Notes under the pieces: model-generated | Databases searched by the model: none | What the model was told of the DNA's origin: nothing | Seen by the model: the letters and a program-made list of their open reading frames with translations, nothing else | From: Allacma fusca | Lineage: Eukaryota > Arthropoda > Collembola > Symphypleona > Sminthuridae | Direction of reading: 5' to 3' | NCBI GenBank assembly: GCA_947179485.1 | Contig: OX359250.1 | Coordinates: 25,988,654-26,052,653 of the forward strand | DNA length: 64,000 nt | Translations under genes and position numbers: made by a program | In this document: in pieces, positions 47,530-59,959 of the stretch | Layout: every line of letters begins with the position of its first letter | Numbering within the stretch: the first letter of the stretch is position 1

Positions 47530-47800
47530 CGCTGTACGAATTCGAGTTAAAATCCAATCCAGATTTTTGGAATTCAATTCGTTAATCCGCTCATTCAATC
47601 CGAATTTTTAGACTTTCATTTTTCAATTTGTTAATCCAATCCAAGTTTTTTTGGATTTTACTGTCAATCCCTTAATCTAAATTCAAATTGTTAGATGTTT
47701 ATTTCCTGTCCCGTAATCCGAATCCAGATTTTGGAATTTTTACTATGCTGTATCCCTTAATCCAATCCACATATTCTGTAATTTTCTTATTAATCCCGTA
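47530..47800. repeat. Degenerate minisatellite, AATCCAATCCAGATTTTT-type unit
   Basis: About five imperfect copies, spaced roughly 50-60 bp, each with TTAATCC(AATCC) followed by AGATTTTTGGAATTTT-like sequence. It lies between the duplicate and the true end of the perlecan-like gene. Confidence 0.6.
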
Positions 47801-48675
47801 TTCCAACACCTTGTGTAATACATGACACATTTTACTGACAATGAGCGACAATTCTCAAACATTGTTGTAAACAAGTCGACCATACCACAAGTACATCCAT
47901 TCATTTTGGAGTTTAGTTTAAGTGAGTGTCACATTGTTAGCAAATACAATAAAAACATATACAATAAAAATGACATGTAATAAGTTCATTATCTAATAGC
48001 AATGACAAAATACATGAATTTTAAATTTGTTTTGTAGTTTGTGTTTTAGGTCGTCACAGGGCACACAACAAGTATGATAATGATACGCAATGAGTACTTT
48101 TATGGGAAGTATGTATTTTATTGGCTTCGTGCGACATCAATGTAATTTGTTTATTAACTGACAATGACTTCACTTTTTAGGCCTCCATAAAATTTAAACT
48201 TTCTAAACTGTTTATAATCTCTAGGTTTCAACCTTTTTTTGAAACAGTTTGTTTCCTTAATTTTTTCATATCACCAGTTCAATATTAAAATTATTAAACT
48301 TTTCTGATTTATACACCGTGTCACTTGAACATAACATCATTATTGTTAAAATGATCTATGGCATGAAAATGAAAAATTACCAACTACTGTCCAAACTACG
48401 CTGTATTTAAAATACCTTTTGACTTTTTGATTTCAAGGAGTTGTAAAATAAAAAATATTTAAAGAGTCACAAAGCCGTATTGTAGGATGTTTTAAACTTT
48501 TCGTAACATAAATGGCTTATTTACCTCAATATTGAACACCGAATTTGGTTTCAGATTCACTTATGTAGCCAATATTATTTACATATTGCAGTCCCAGTGT
48601 TCTTAACTTGAAATAAACATATTCACATGTAAGCCTACCTACTTGCATAAAAATGTACTGAGCTTCGGACTGAAT

Positions 48676-51600
48676 TTATAATAATGCGTTATTCTTGTTT
48701 TCACCATGACCATGGCGATGCCTGTGTTCTCTCTGACACATGTAATGGGCTTCATCACTCTCGTCCTTGCAGTCAAACTTACCATCACAAATCTTTTCCT
48801 TAAGAATACACTCTAAATTATTCTTGCACTTGAATTCGGTGTTGTAGTTGCATTTAAACTCAATGTAGTCCACAAATATCTCAAGAGTTTTTTTATCCTG
48901 CCCCACTACGTTTTTTGCTTCGCAGGTATAATTTCCCTCTTGAGTGTCATTGATGGACTCAATCTCGAAGATACTCGCTCGCTGATTTTGAACACTTAGG
49001 ACTTTTTCAAAAATACTGCACAAAATTAAAGACACATACAAATAATTTTTCATAACCAGTTTCCATTTTCTCTGCAATGCAATGTAAACTGTAAAACTGT
49101 GTAACACATGACCGCAAACAATTTACAAAGTGTGTATCAAAAGTCTCTCACCCGCTATCATTTTCTTGGGTAAAACTCCAAGTTAAAATAGGCGATGGCT
49201 CTCCTATGACATGGCAGGGAATACGGATGTTTTCTCCTTTTTTGGCATAGTAAGGAGATTTCATCAGTTGAACTTCTGGTTTCACGAAATGTTCTGGCTT
49301 GACGAAATTTTCATCCCGTTTCTATCAGCAAGGAAATATTATCTGTGGTCTTGTTTTCTTAAATACTAATGTTATTATTAATATGCAGGATAACAATTCT
49401 ACAAGATTTTACTTTAATGAATTCAATTTCAGTAAGAATTTCTAATTAAACTTACCTTACTAAACTGTACTGTCGTTCGAGACTCAGTTTTCTCACCGTG
49501 TGAGGACTCAGCAGCACAGACATAAACACCGTCGTCGGATTCTTCCATAGAAGAAATAACTAAGGACCCATTTGGATATTGGACTGAGTGTCTGGGAAGG
49601 GAACCATCCAATTTGCTCCATTTAAATTCAATGACTTCCTCATGACTCTCGCAAGTTAGAATCATAGGATGGGCAACTGTGGCTTGAAACGATGGTGGGG
49701 AGGAATCAATCCTGACCTCAAATTCCTCTGTAATCAGTAATGATAATTCGTTACATTTTAATTTTTTTGAAGTTAAAAATCTTGGAGATCTGATCGATCT
49801 CTACCCGATCGTTAATAGATAGCAGATCTTATTATCTCGTAATTTTCCCGATTTCATCAATTCTTTTTTAATAAACTGCCTCAAAAGACTTCAAAATATT
49901 TCGAATATTCTGTTCTTGCCAATTTACTTTCGAATAAAAATCTGGCACAACTGTTTGCCTTTATCCGGCTTCACATGTAATAAAAACTTTACTCACTCTC
50001 TATTACGGTCAGGGATACTTTTGTCTTAGCGTCTCCATGTTCATTTTGAGCAATACACACGTATTCGCCTTCATCAGATTTACGCACTCCATGGAGCTCC
50101 AGAACTCCTGAAGTTGATACGAAAGGCGAAAATTGGCCAGATTCCGCCTCCCAAAAAACTGTCGAAGCTCTATTGGCCTTACAAAAGAAGCTGGCTGGCT
50201 TGCCGACGTCTACTTCCAAGTGAACTGGATACGCATGAACAGTTGGAAATAGGTCGAAGTTTGCTACATTTATTTCATCCACTTTTATCTCGTTATTGAT
50301 GGGATCATCTGCTTGAATGTCAAGTGAAGTGGCTCGGTTTAGCTGTTGTGGTTTATGTATTACGCATTGCATGGAGTTATTATCGGTTGGTTTTGTGGGA
50401 TCGTCGCAAGGCTCACGTACAACAACATTCACTTTCTTATGGGAAAGTGAGCTACCATCAAAAATGCTACAGACATATGTCCCGCTTGCACTTACTTCAG
50501 GCTTGGATAAAATAAAAGTGCCTACTTGATTGTCTAGCACAATTGAGGAGACATTCGGACCTTCTTTATACCAGGTCAACCGAGGCTGTAACAAGAGAGG
50601 GATATGAACATTTTAGGACCAATACGAATCAATTAGTCTGATGAATTTTTGAAATTATTTACCTCATGGTGAGATAATGGTGAGAGTACCGCTGTACACT
50701 TGATTGTCCGTGTTTCATTAGTATACATACAAATAAATTCCGGAGAAACTTCAACTAATAATGGGGGTGGTATAAATGGAACAGTACATTGTTTCCCATC
50801 TACAAATAATGGTTAAAGTTAAACTTACCTGCCAAACATCAATTTCGATAAAAAAATGATAACAGACATTATTTGAGGAGTAGATTAAGTTTCTGAAATA
50901 AATTTTTGACGCCACTTGTTCCAGCGATATAAGAGGTCATAATAGATCATGTTCACCCCTGTCATGCATATGTCACTATGAATTTCAGTTGCGAGAGCAC
51001 ACGTAAACCCATTCAGCCACTGACAGCCAGTCTTAGTTCTACTAAATGCATACAAGTTTTGAAACTCTGATTTTTTGTAAATCAGGTTTAAAAAATAAAA
51101 ACACGGATTTCAATATTTCTCAATTCCCGTCCATAATTGAATATACACATTGAGAATCTGATTGTTTTCAGTCAGGCTTTATCTGGGAATTTCGACTGAA
51201 CATCTCCGATGTAATTATACTAGTAATGAACGTGACCCTTGACCTCGATATCTCCGAAACAAGAAGCATCCGCCAAAACAGAACTCTAATCTATTTCTCA
51301 AACAGTCGCTCTTTACCAACTTTTATCAAAATCGGTGTTTGATAGGTATAATTAAATTGTTCCCAAATAATAAGAGGATAAAACATTAAAGCATCCGCTG
51401 TAGTTTACACTACATAGTTTTAAATACAAGCAAGGATTTGCATCACAGGAATAAGCCATTTTGACTTAGATTTCCGAAAATGTAAACTTACGAACTTTCA
51501 CTCTGGCTTGAACTTCAATATCATTACTGTTTTCTGACCGTACGTCGCATATGACTCTTTCCAATTGTTTGAGTACTGGGATAGTTATATTCCTAGAATT

Positions 51601-54600
51601 TCCAATCTGCTTTCCGGGATAAACTACTCTTGATTGCGCTTCAATTACATGTCGATTTTTCTGCAACAGAGTTTCCCACTCTGGCTCTGTACGGAGGTAA
51701 ATCTTCAGGTCATGTCCTGGCAGTGAATAACTGCAGGTGAACGTTCGAAGCTCATTGTAACAATCCTTACAGGAAAGCGGGGTCAAGCTGACAGTCAGCG
51801 TTTCTGAGTAACAAAACCATTCACGAAACACTCAAACTATTTACGGGAGTTCTTGCTTATTTTACAATAGTACGACTCAAACGATATAGTAAGTATATTA
51901 ATAATGACTGGTTTACCACAGAGCGCCTTCTCGACGTTTTTGACGCACCTGCCGAAGATACCATGAGCCAAATCGTCAAAATCTCTTTTATATCCAGGAC
52001 TACAGTTCTAAAGGTTGTTAGAACAAGACTTACAATCATTCGATGTAAATATACATACACAGGCAAATAAAACAGGTACTAAGCGTGTATATGAGATTAT
52101 TTTACCTCACAAGAGAAGCCTGTGTATCCCTCAGGACAGGCACAGTGCTCGACCGATGTGACCAAGCCAAGATTTGTGTCCCTTGTGTCTTTGGTGCCGA
52201 AAGAAAGCTTCACATCGGACAGTTCGCTTTCCCTAGAATCCTGTTTACTTGCTCGTATGTAAATGTATTGAATATCCACCAATACTTCCATAATGTCCCT
52301 TCTGTCAGCCACTCTGGTATAATTCTGACGGGAACTGAGCCATCCTGATTGGTCATCCAACGTCACTTGGAATGTCTGTGTCAATATGTGAAGTCATATT
52401 ACGTGATTTTTTTATTGCGTTTATGAAAGCGTATCATGTTGACATTCAAATACCGTGTTTGTTGTATTTGCATCGGACGATCCCCAGTACAAAGACATGC
52501 CATGAGTACTGACAATTATCACATCGTTAACGCCAGCCGTTAGCTCGGAGGAACTAAAGTACTTGGGTGGAGTAAAAGATCTCGTGAATTCCAACACCCC
52601 ACTGTATGATGTTACCTGAAAAAATATGACACCAGAAAAAATACATAATACAATTGTCATGTTGCCTCCTAATTTATATCTGATTTTTTTCATTGCCATT
52701 ACCTTGTTCCCACAGAAAACTTCTGGTAATCTCCAGTAGTGGGTCCCCTTGTCTTCTCCATAAGAGAGCTTGAAACTAATCGTTGAGTCCCTCGAGCTCA
52801 CCCTGTCTACCTCTTGACTTTCCACGAAGCCATTCCTTCGATAAAATATTAAAGAAGTCCGTCAATATCATACAATCACATTATCAAAAGCAAGATTCCA
52901 ATAGTTGGAACTGGAGAATATTATAAAATTGTCATTTACTCCAGTTTAACGACAGATATACGTCTAACGTCTTCAGAGATCTCTATATAGTCGACAAACA
53001 ATTCAGCGGAATTGCATTGAAGCGAGACGCCGGAACAGAAACAAGACGAGCATCCTCGGGTATTGACTGCATGGAGTCCAAAATATCCTGGTTTGCATTG
53101 ATTACATTTGGCTCCTTCAACGTTAGTCTGCATAAGAAATCCTCAGGACAGTTAATGGTCTTATGAGTACATGATTCATAATACAAATACCAACGAAATC
53201 ATATAGTAACAGGATGAAAATATCGGGAGGGAACGATAAAATCGTATATACCTTACAGACGCAAAATTGTCCATGCTTGATGATGTTCATTCTCTCTTCA
53301 TCATGAATGCCGCTAATTATTCTGTCCGTGCCTCTTGAGTCACACTCATCGCAGTCACAACGGGGTGGGGGCGGTTGGTCATAGATAGCAGTTTCACAAG
53401 TTAGCTCTAATGCCAAATTACTGATCAGTTCAACAATAGTGGTCGTCGTTACATTAAGGTCAATGTCTGGACATTTTGGACATGGAGGAATCGAAGGACA
53501 TCGATTTTCTGGACACGGAGGGATCGAAGGACATCGATTTTCTGGACACGCAGGACTTTCGGGACATACAGTAGGTTGCCTGCAGCAAGTAGGGCACGGA
53601 GGTGGACACTGGCAATGCTGATGAGGACAAGTATTGCAAGTATTTTGACAAGATGTAACAGACGAGCAATGGTAATTGCAAGGTGGGCAGTGATGGTGCT
53701 GGTGATGACATGGAGGGCACAATGCTGGAATCCCAACTGGTGGAACGTAGACTGGTGGATTGTGGATGTGGCAGGTATCACCTGAACAATTTATTTCAAA
53801 ATAGCTCCCTGTCCTATTTTTCTTACAGGTAAACATTTGAAATAGTACTACAATTCTCACATCGGTCACATCCCAATTAGCATTGAAATATCCATATTTA
53901 ATACTACGATCATCCCTGATACAGAGTACTGTCAAACCTCTTCAACAGGTTCGGCGGTTCATTACAGACGCTTTTCTAACAAACTTATTCTACAACTTAC
54001 ATGAACAACCATGACCCTGACAAGAACAGCCAGGGCACAGGGTCGGTTTAACCCTTGGACAACGTGAGCCCTCACAGAATGGTGGTACTACAGGATCACT
54101 CCCGGTTATTCGAACGCACTCATCCGGATATTGTGGATTTGGTCTGCAGCCCTGAGCACATTCTTCACAGTTATTCCCGGAGTAATTGGGCAAGCAGTGA
54201 CAGGTGAATTGACCTGAGTCGCTTCTTGTACAGCCTGAGGCATGCCTGCAAACCATCAGTGATAGAAATGACAAAGGCATAAATATTCTGATTTTTGTTT
54301 TAATTTTGGTACATAAAGTATAAGCAGGAGTTCTATCTAAGGTGTATCAAAGCGTAATGTTTAGAAAAGACTGTAGATCTGAACTCACTTGCACGGACAT
54401 GGTAAGCAATGCGTCCCCTGAAGGTAATAATTATCCTGACAGGACGTTTGAATGGGGAGACATTTACCACAGTAGGGTCCTCTGTGCGACTCCCTTTGGT
54501 ACCCCTCTGGACATGTCTACGGTGAGGAAAGGACAGTTGAACAAATGTCAAAATTATTTATTAACTTAATATTTTTACATGCCAAATCAGCAATGATCAC

Positions 54601-54848
54601 TTGTACTTATGTGCAAAGCTTAAATAACCTGGAAAAAACGTTTTTAACTTTTTGTCACAGTCAATATGTGCATTACCAAAAGATGGGAATGAATACAAAT
54701 GTAAATAATTATTTAAAAAATTATATATTATTTGTAAAATTTGTCTTACTCCACAAAGCTGCTGGGTTCCTGCGCTTCCCGAATGAATAGGAAACCGGGT
54801 AGCCGCAACTGTTGAAATCAGGGCAAGCTGGAAAAAATATTTGATCAT
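48676..54848 (-). CDS. Perlecan-like secreted matrix protein (15 exons, 1270 aa)
   Basis: Minus-strand exons: 54848-54750, 54516-54389, 54245-54001, 53928-53252, 53127-52940, 52835-52703, 52615-52454, 52375-52106, 52007-51917, 51803-51492, 50799-50663, 50585-49997, 49727-49456, 49321-49152, 49015-48676. All junctions are GT..AG and in phase; the total is 3813 bp. Order: signal peptide (MIKYFFQLALISTVAA); EGF/laminin-EGF repeats (about 33-145); a Cys/His/Pro-rich block (about 210-315); laminin EGF (about 376-420); laminin IV (about 446-610); laminin EGF (about 612-665); five Ig domains (about 668-1195); an LDL-receptor class A repeat with CDGKFDCKDESDE (about 1200-1245); and the tail HRHRHGHG. 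Laminin IV, EGF, Ig and LDLa together indicate a perlecan relative of basement membranes. LDLa at the C-terminus is atypical. The exon 4 acceptor is the least certain. Confidence 0.85.
53479..53545 (-). repeat. 33-bp coding tandem repeat in the perlecan-like gene
   Basis: Two nearly identical 33-bp units in exon 4 encode CPENRCPSIPP twice. It is part of the Cys/Pro-rich block and could vary in copy number between alleles. Confidence 0.8.
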
Positions 54849-57800
54849 TTTTACTCCCTTTTAAAAAAAATTAATAGTGTCAACATTTTAATGCTCGATT
54901 TCACCCATAAAACCTAGGACTTCTCTCCAGTTCACCCTTCAAAATATACTAACTTTGTCGTGGTGGCAGACGCGACCTTGAACTTAATTAAATCTTTGAA
55001 CCTCATTGTATATCTTTCTTCCTATCGGGCATTACTGGGAAACAGAATCCGTGCAGAATTTTTTATATTATTTTTTAGTCTTACTCATACATATTTCATA
55101 TACAGCACAAACGATATACAAATATCTTGTAGTATGGAGTGTCACGTAGGGGCGAATAATTTTTGGGGGGCATTTTGGAATTTCCAGTAGTATAAATACA
55201 GCTCCTGGTATAAAACCCGGATTATGGGGCTAAGTGGTAAATTAAAAGATGAATAACCAGTGAGAAATTCAAAATAACTCTTAAAAATAACTCACATTCC
55301 TTGCATATGCATATTAGTGAATTTTATTAAATATCAAGGGTAGCAAAGAGACTAAAATTATCGATGAAAAAAATATTCCAAGCTCCTGGATGTGTAACAA
55401 GCGTTTAAAAAACTCCATAATACAGTGTACGTCAGCAGCGCCATTTTCTCATTACAGTTTGCAAAAGATCACGTTTCCCTACATTACACAACGATTCATG
55501 GGGAGCTTAATGTTTCCCATGTAGCGATGAAATTGATGCTGTGGTCGCAAAAATGGCTGATTTAGAAAATCAAGAAAATTCACCCTGACTACCAATTCAT
55601 GTTAAATCGTGAAAGGTAGGGAATATTCAGTGTCCCACATCTGAGCTTTTCGTAAATAATCTCCATGTTTGCGTTAAATTGTGAACATGACTAGGAATTA
55701 AATACTAATTGCAAGAGCCAGGAGTTGTCATTGTCACAATGCTTGTGAATTAAAAATCATGAAAAGCTAAACCTTTGACATACATTTAATTTATTAGAGT
55801 TACAGATATTAAAACCCATGAAAATATTAAGTGTGTAGACTCAATCATGACTGCTATGTCTTAAAATATTTACGATAAGATGATTCAAATTAATTTAATT
55901 ACAACTCAAATATTCTAGCTATTGGATAAATTATTGTTATTCAATTATTACAGATAAATACATATCCCGAAGTAGTTTTTACGCAAAACTATATAATAAT
56001 TATGAAAATGCCAGAAGAGAGAGAGAGAGTTTTGAGAATTTCAGTAATGTTAACAGAATAGTAACTTACGGTAAACACGCTCCATACGTGCAGATTACCC
56101 ATAATGAGGGTAAGTCCGTGATTTCCCAGAGCAGCCGTCTATGCTGAAGTAGGGAAAAATTAATACTGAAGAATTACAACTGATGAGAGAAGGTTCTTAA
56201 AATGGCACTCAACCGATTCGAAGCATTGAACGCTGAGCGTGACCTCGCTAATGTGACAAAGCCTATTCTAATCAGTAATAAAAATCCCTCATGAACTGCA
56301 TATCAGGAAATGCATCAAACTTCCCCATCATGTGCAAGATATTATCCTGCATTTACAATATCATGCAAAACTGCATAAATGTAATAAATCTGGATGATAT
56401 GTAGTTCCAGTGAAGGATGGTGCAGGATCCCGTAGTTAGTCTTGGATTGGTTCTCCAGAAATTAATGGGCTGATTTTTGAAGTTCAATTTGAACGCTACA
56501 TTGTACATGTTATTGAAAACTAAAGTCACCTTCCCAAGTGATACCCCTGTGTCTCCATTTCATTTATTTATTGGCATTGTGTATGTTGATCTCGTTAATC
56601 TCACGTCTTGATATCACTAATAAATTGTACGAACCTATTATGCACATGAATACAAACTAACCCGCTAATTATTCTAGGATTTTTAGCACCAACGTTGTCC
56701 TTACGTTTTTGACTCCCTTGGAACGCTAATTTTCTGTACCATATCAAATTCTAACAAAAATAAATAGAATGTCAGTCCAGTAGGATCTTCAACCATCAAC
56801 TCGTAAGTATTGACAATGATTTTTTTCATGATGTGTTCAAGCTAAAGTTGAAGACTTCAAAAGTATTATATGTCTAAATGTTGAAATTCTAATATACGAC
56901 TGTACTATGAAACAATAATTCTAGAAGCTCCGAGTAATAAATACAGGCACGTCTCGGTATAACAGCTACTTTTTTGGACTGCTCTTTTATCCCCTTTAAG
57001 AATTATTTGTTGAGTTGCCCTTAAATGCTGGGGACAGGGGAGTTACTTCTGTAGGGGCAATTAATGTAGTCATCCGTTGTAGCATGGTTGTCCTGTACAG
57101 TAATTATCTAATATTTTTGTGAAACGACGCTGGTGGCCCTTTGTTCCATAGAAATTGACTTTAAAATAGGCAATGTACTGTATGTACACAATGCCGAACA
57201 ATGCTGTTATTAAAGTAGTTCCAGCGTCAGTCATACATATGTCCACTGTGGTAATTAAGAGTGCAGGCTTAATTGTTTTAAGATCAATTAATAGTATCAT
57301 GTGTCGCTCTCTCAAAGGTTCTCACAATATTAACATGTATTAAAATACTCATACAACTTGAACCCTGTAACCACAATAGTAGTAATTATGCATCTTTGAA
57401 CTCCCGCGACCTACAATATAAAATTTCTATTCAACAATACATTTGTCTTTATGGAATAATTTATTTGATTCCAATGACTACAACTCGAGCCTTCATTAGG
57501 ATATGGATTGATACTATTCTGACAAATAAAATATAAGTCCGTACTGACAAATAGGGATAAAAGGACTACTGCAAATGTATCAATTAGCCTTGGAATGAGT
57601 TATAATTAGTCCAGCATTGATTTCAGTGTAGGAATCGTAAAAATTACTCAAATAGTCATTCCTTAGGAGAACTGTTCTATATAACTACTCAGATTATTTT
57701 TTGCTCTAAAATTACGAGGAAACAAAGTTCATTGACATTTATCGCCAGCCATGAATACGTACCTGTAAATGTAATCTTGCAAATCATATGTGGCATAAAT

Positions 57801-59959
57801 ACTCAGAAATTATTTATTTATTTTAAACGGAAACAAATACTGTAAGCAATAATAACTACCAAGAGTGCACATGACGGCGTTGACGGTATTATATTATAAC
57901 TGCAATCTTCATTTATTTGCAGCAATAATCATTACTGCAGATTGCAGTACACAATTCCATTGTAGTTTAAGTCCAAGTAGAGGTGTTACATCGGATCGAT
58001 GTAAGGGAGACATCGGTGCATATGCATGTAACAATATACATTTAATATACGTAATTATTATACATTATTAGAACGGATTGAATCATATTGGACATATATT
58101 AGTACGCTAGTTAGTGGGTTTATTGTCCATCAATGAAAGTGATGCAAATTTCCTGCAAAATTCTCTTCCATTCAAATCCTATTACAGTTACAGATCTAAT
58201 GTGTGAATATTATGCAGACACTCGTTTGTGAAAAATTGATGAATTGTGAGGTTGAAACAGTGCATTATCAGAGAATGTTCTTTATAAGGGCTCTGCTAGA
58301 GAAGAATGAACAGTACTAGTCGAATTGGGCCAACTTTTATGGTTACTTTGATAGAGAGAGTTGCATACTGAATAGTTTTGGTATTTAATCTACAGGGTGG
58401 TACATGCATCCCTAGCCCACATAAGGAGCGATTGTAGTAAATTTTGATCCGGGAATTGATAAAGTTTGTTTTGTTCGTCAATATTTCGGGCCACAGGTTA
58501 CCAACCTGGTGTAATTTTTTTAAAAGAAATTAACAAATTTTTATTCCCACAATAATTATTGCATTTATGTTTGTTTAACTCCCAATGTTAGAAAATATGG
58601 GCTTCCCAGTGAGCTACCCGTCAGGTCGCTGTGTTGGCCACCAGGAGCATAGCCAGCAAATTACTGCTAGCGAATGTTTTATTCCGGAACAAAATCAGGG
58701 AAAATGTGGAAAAGTCGGTAGTTCCGAAGTTATCGTTTTGTTGAGCAAGCTGCTTGATCTGACAATTCGATTTTTTTTATGGTAGCCGAGACTATACGCG
58801 TCACTTTACAGTTTGCACCACGAACGTTAAAACCCTTTTAAAAACTGATGTACTGGAGTATTAACACAGTTCAAAAATTCGGTTCATGATTTTAATGTCT
58901 ACTGCATTACATTTTCAAACTCACGGAATCTTCGTTTTGAAGATTCTTTGACCTCAATGCTCGTGATAGGGGTGACGTCATTCCATGTCTTCAAAATCCA
59001 TTTGTTTCAACTTTTTTTTAAATTGTAAGAAAATACTCTGCTTTGCATTTTAAAGATGTCCACAAATGTGTTCTCAGTCAGATCGATCCTTGGCAGAAGT
59101 CAAGGCGGCCCCTTGTACAGTCATGTTGGATATTATAGGAGAGAAACCCTACCTCATATTATTTGTCACTGTGAAAGGGACATCTTCTGAGACAAACCAG
59201 ACATAAGCAGGGACGAACATTAATTTCAAAAGAATTTCGAAAGAAACACAATTATGAACCCTCTGTACGTCCCTTTAAAGTTTTAGTATAAAATGAAATC
59301 AGACAAAATTCCTCTAAAACACATGGGGCTCCTCAAAGGAAAATGAAACATGATTATAGAAATAAGAAAAATAGTTTTACTTGGTCACTGAATCATTACC
59401 TTGCGATGCGCCTGACTTCTGGTTGTTGTTACAAATGGTTCAACTTTGTCGAATTGCAATTTCTACTGCAGTCGCAGTCGATGCAACAAATTATTGCCAA
59501 TTTGTAATTCTCAATTGTTTGAGATTGAGAAATTTTCATTGCTTCTGTAACATTTTTCAAGACGGACATACATTTTGTATATTAGAATATAAAATGCGTT
59601 GGTCCCCAAGGAAACCCAGCAATAAGACAACTCGAAAATCTTATATTCATCGCTCAACACTTCTAGGTATTACGTTTCAAATGTTTCTTGTCCGGGACCC
59701 TAAGCCCCCAATAAAATATATTTTGCCTAAAAAACTACATAGCAAACACACATGGAAGCGTGAGGTTCTGGGAAGCGCGAGGCTATTAAAAATGATTTGT
59801 TGATGTAAGTTAATTTCACATTGTCAGTTTAACAGCCAGTAACGCCTTGCATTGTTTCGATAAAGTAACGTTCGTAGTGTTCCAAATTCCACAAAACTAG
59901 TAACAATCTGATACAAAAGAATGTACTTTGCGCCAGAGAAGTTGCTCTTAAAATATAAA
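54849..59959. other. Intergenic region between divergent genes
   Basis: Upstream DNA of both the perlecan-like gene (leftward) and the protease gene (rightward). A GA run lies at about 56016-56029. Apart from the weak clip-like exon at 58585-58797, I see no supported gene. Confidence 0.4.
58585..58797 (+). CDS. Weak clip-domain-like open frame
   Basis: The plus strand from ATG at 58585 is open to TAG at about 58783. After a possible acceptor (GGGCTTCCCAG) it has Cys spacing C..18..CFIPEQNQGKCGKVG followed by hydrophobic VIVLLSKLL. This recalls the start of clip domains found ahead of arthropod serine proteases, with a Ser where the next Cys should be. It lies 1.2 kb before the protease signal peptide, so it cannot belong to that gene as modelled. 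Confidence 0.2.

Noticed and set aside
53439-53621. Plus-strand Gly/His-rich frame
   Set aside because: Antisense of the Cys/Pro/His-rich exon 4 of the perlecan-like gene.
57070-57315. 81-codon minus-strand frame with hydrophobic stretches
   Set aside because: Single frame in an otherwise empty region, no splice support.
59381-59803. 140-codon plus-strand frame upstream of the protease
   Set aside because: Mixed composition, no known motif, no in-phase link to the protease signal-peptide exon.
55200-59900. tRNA or other structural RNA genes
   Set aside because: No T-loop consensus (GGTTCRANYCC) or cloverleaf seen by eye here or elsewhere; a tRNAscan-SE or Infernal run would be needed to exclude them.
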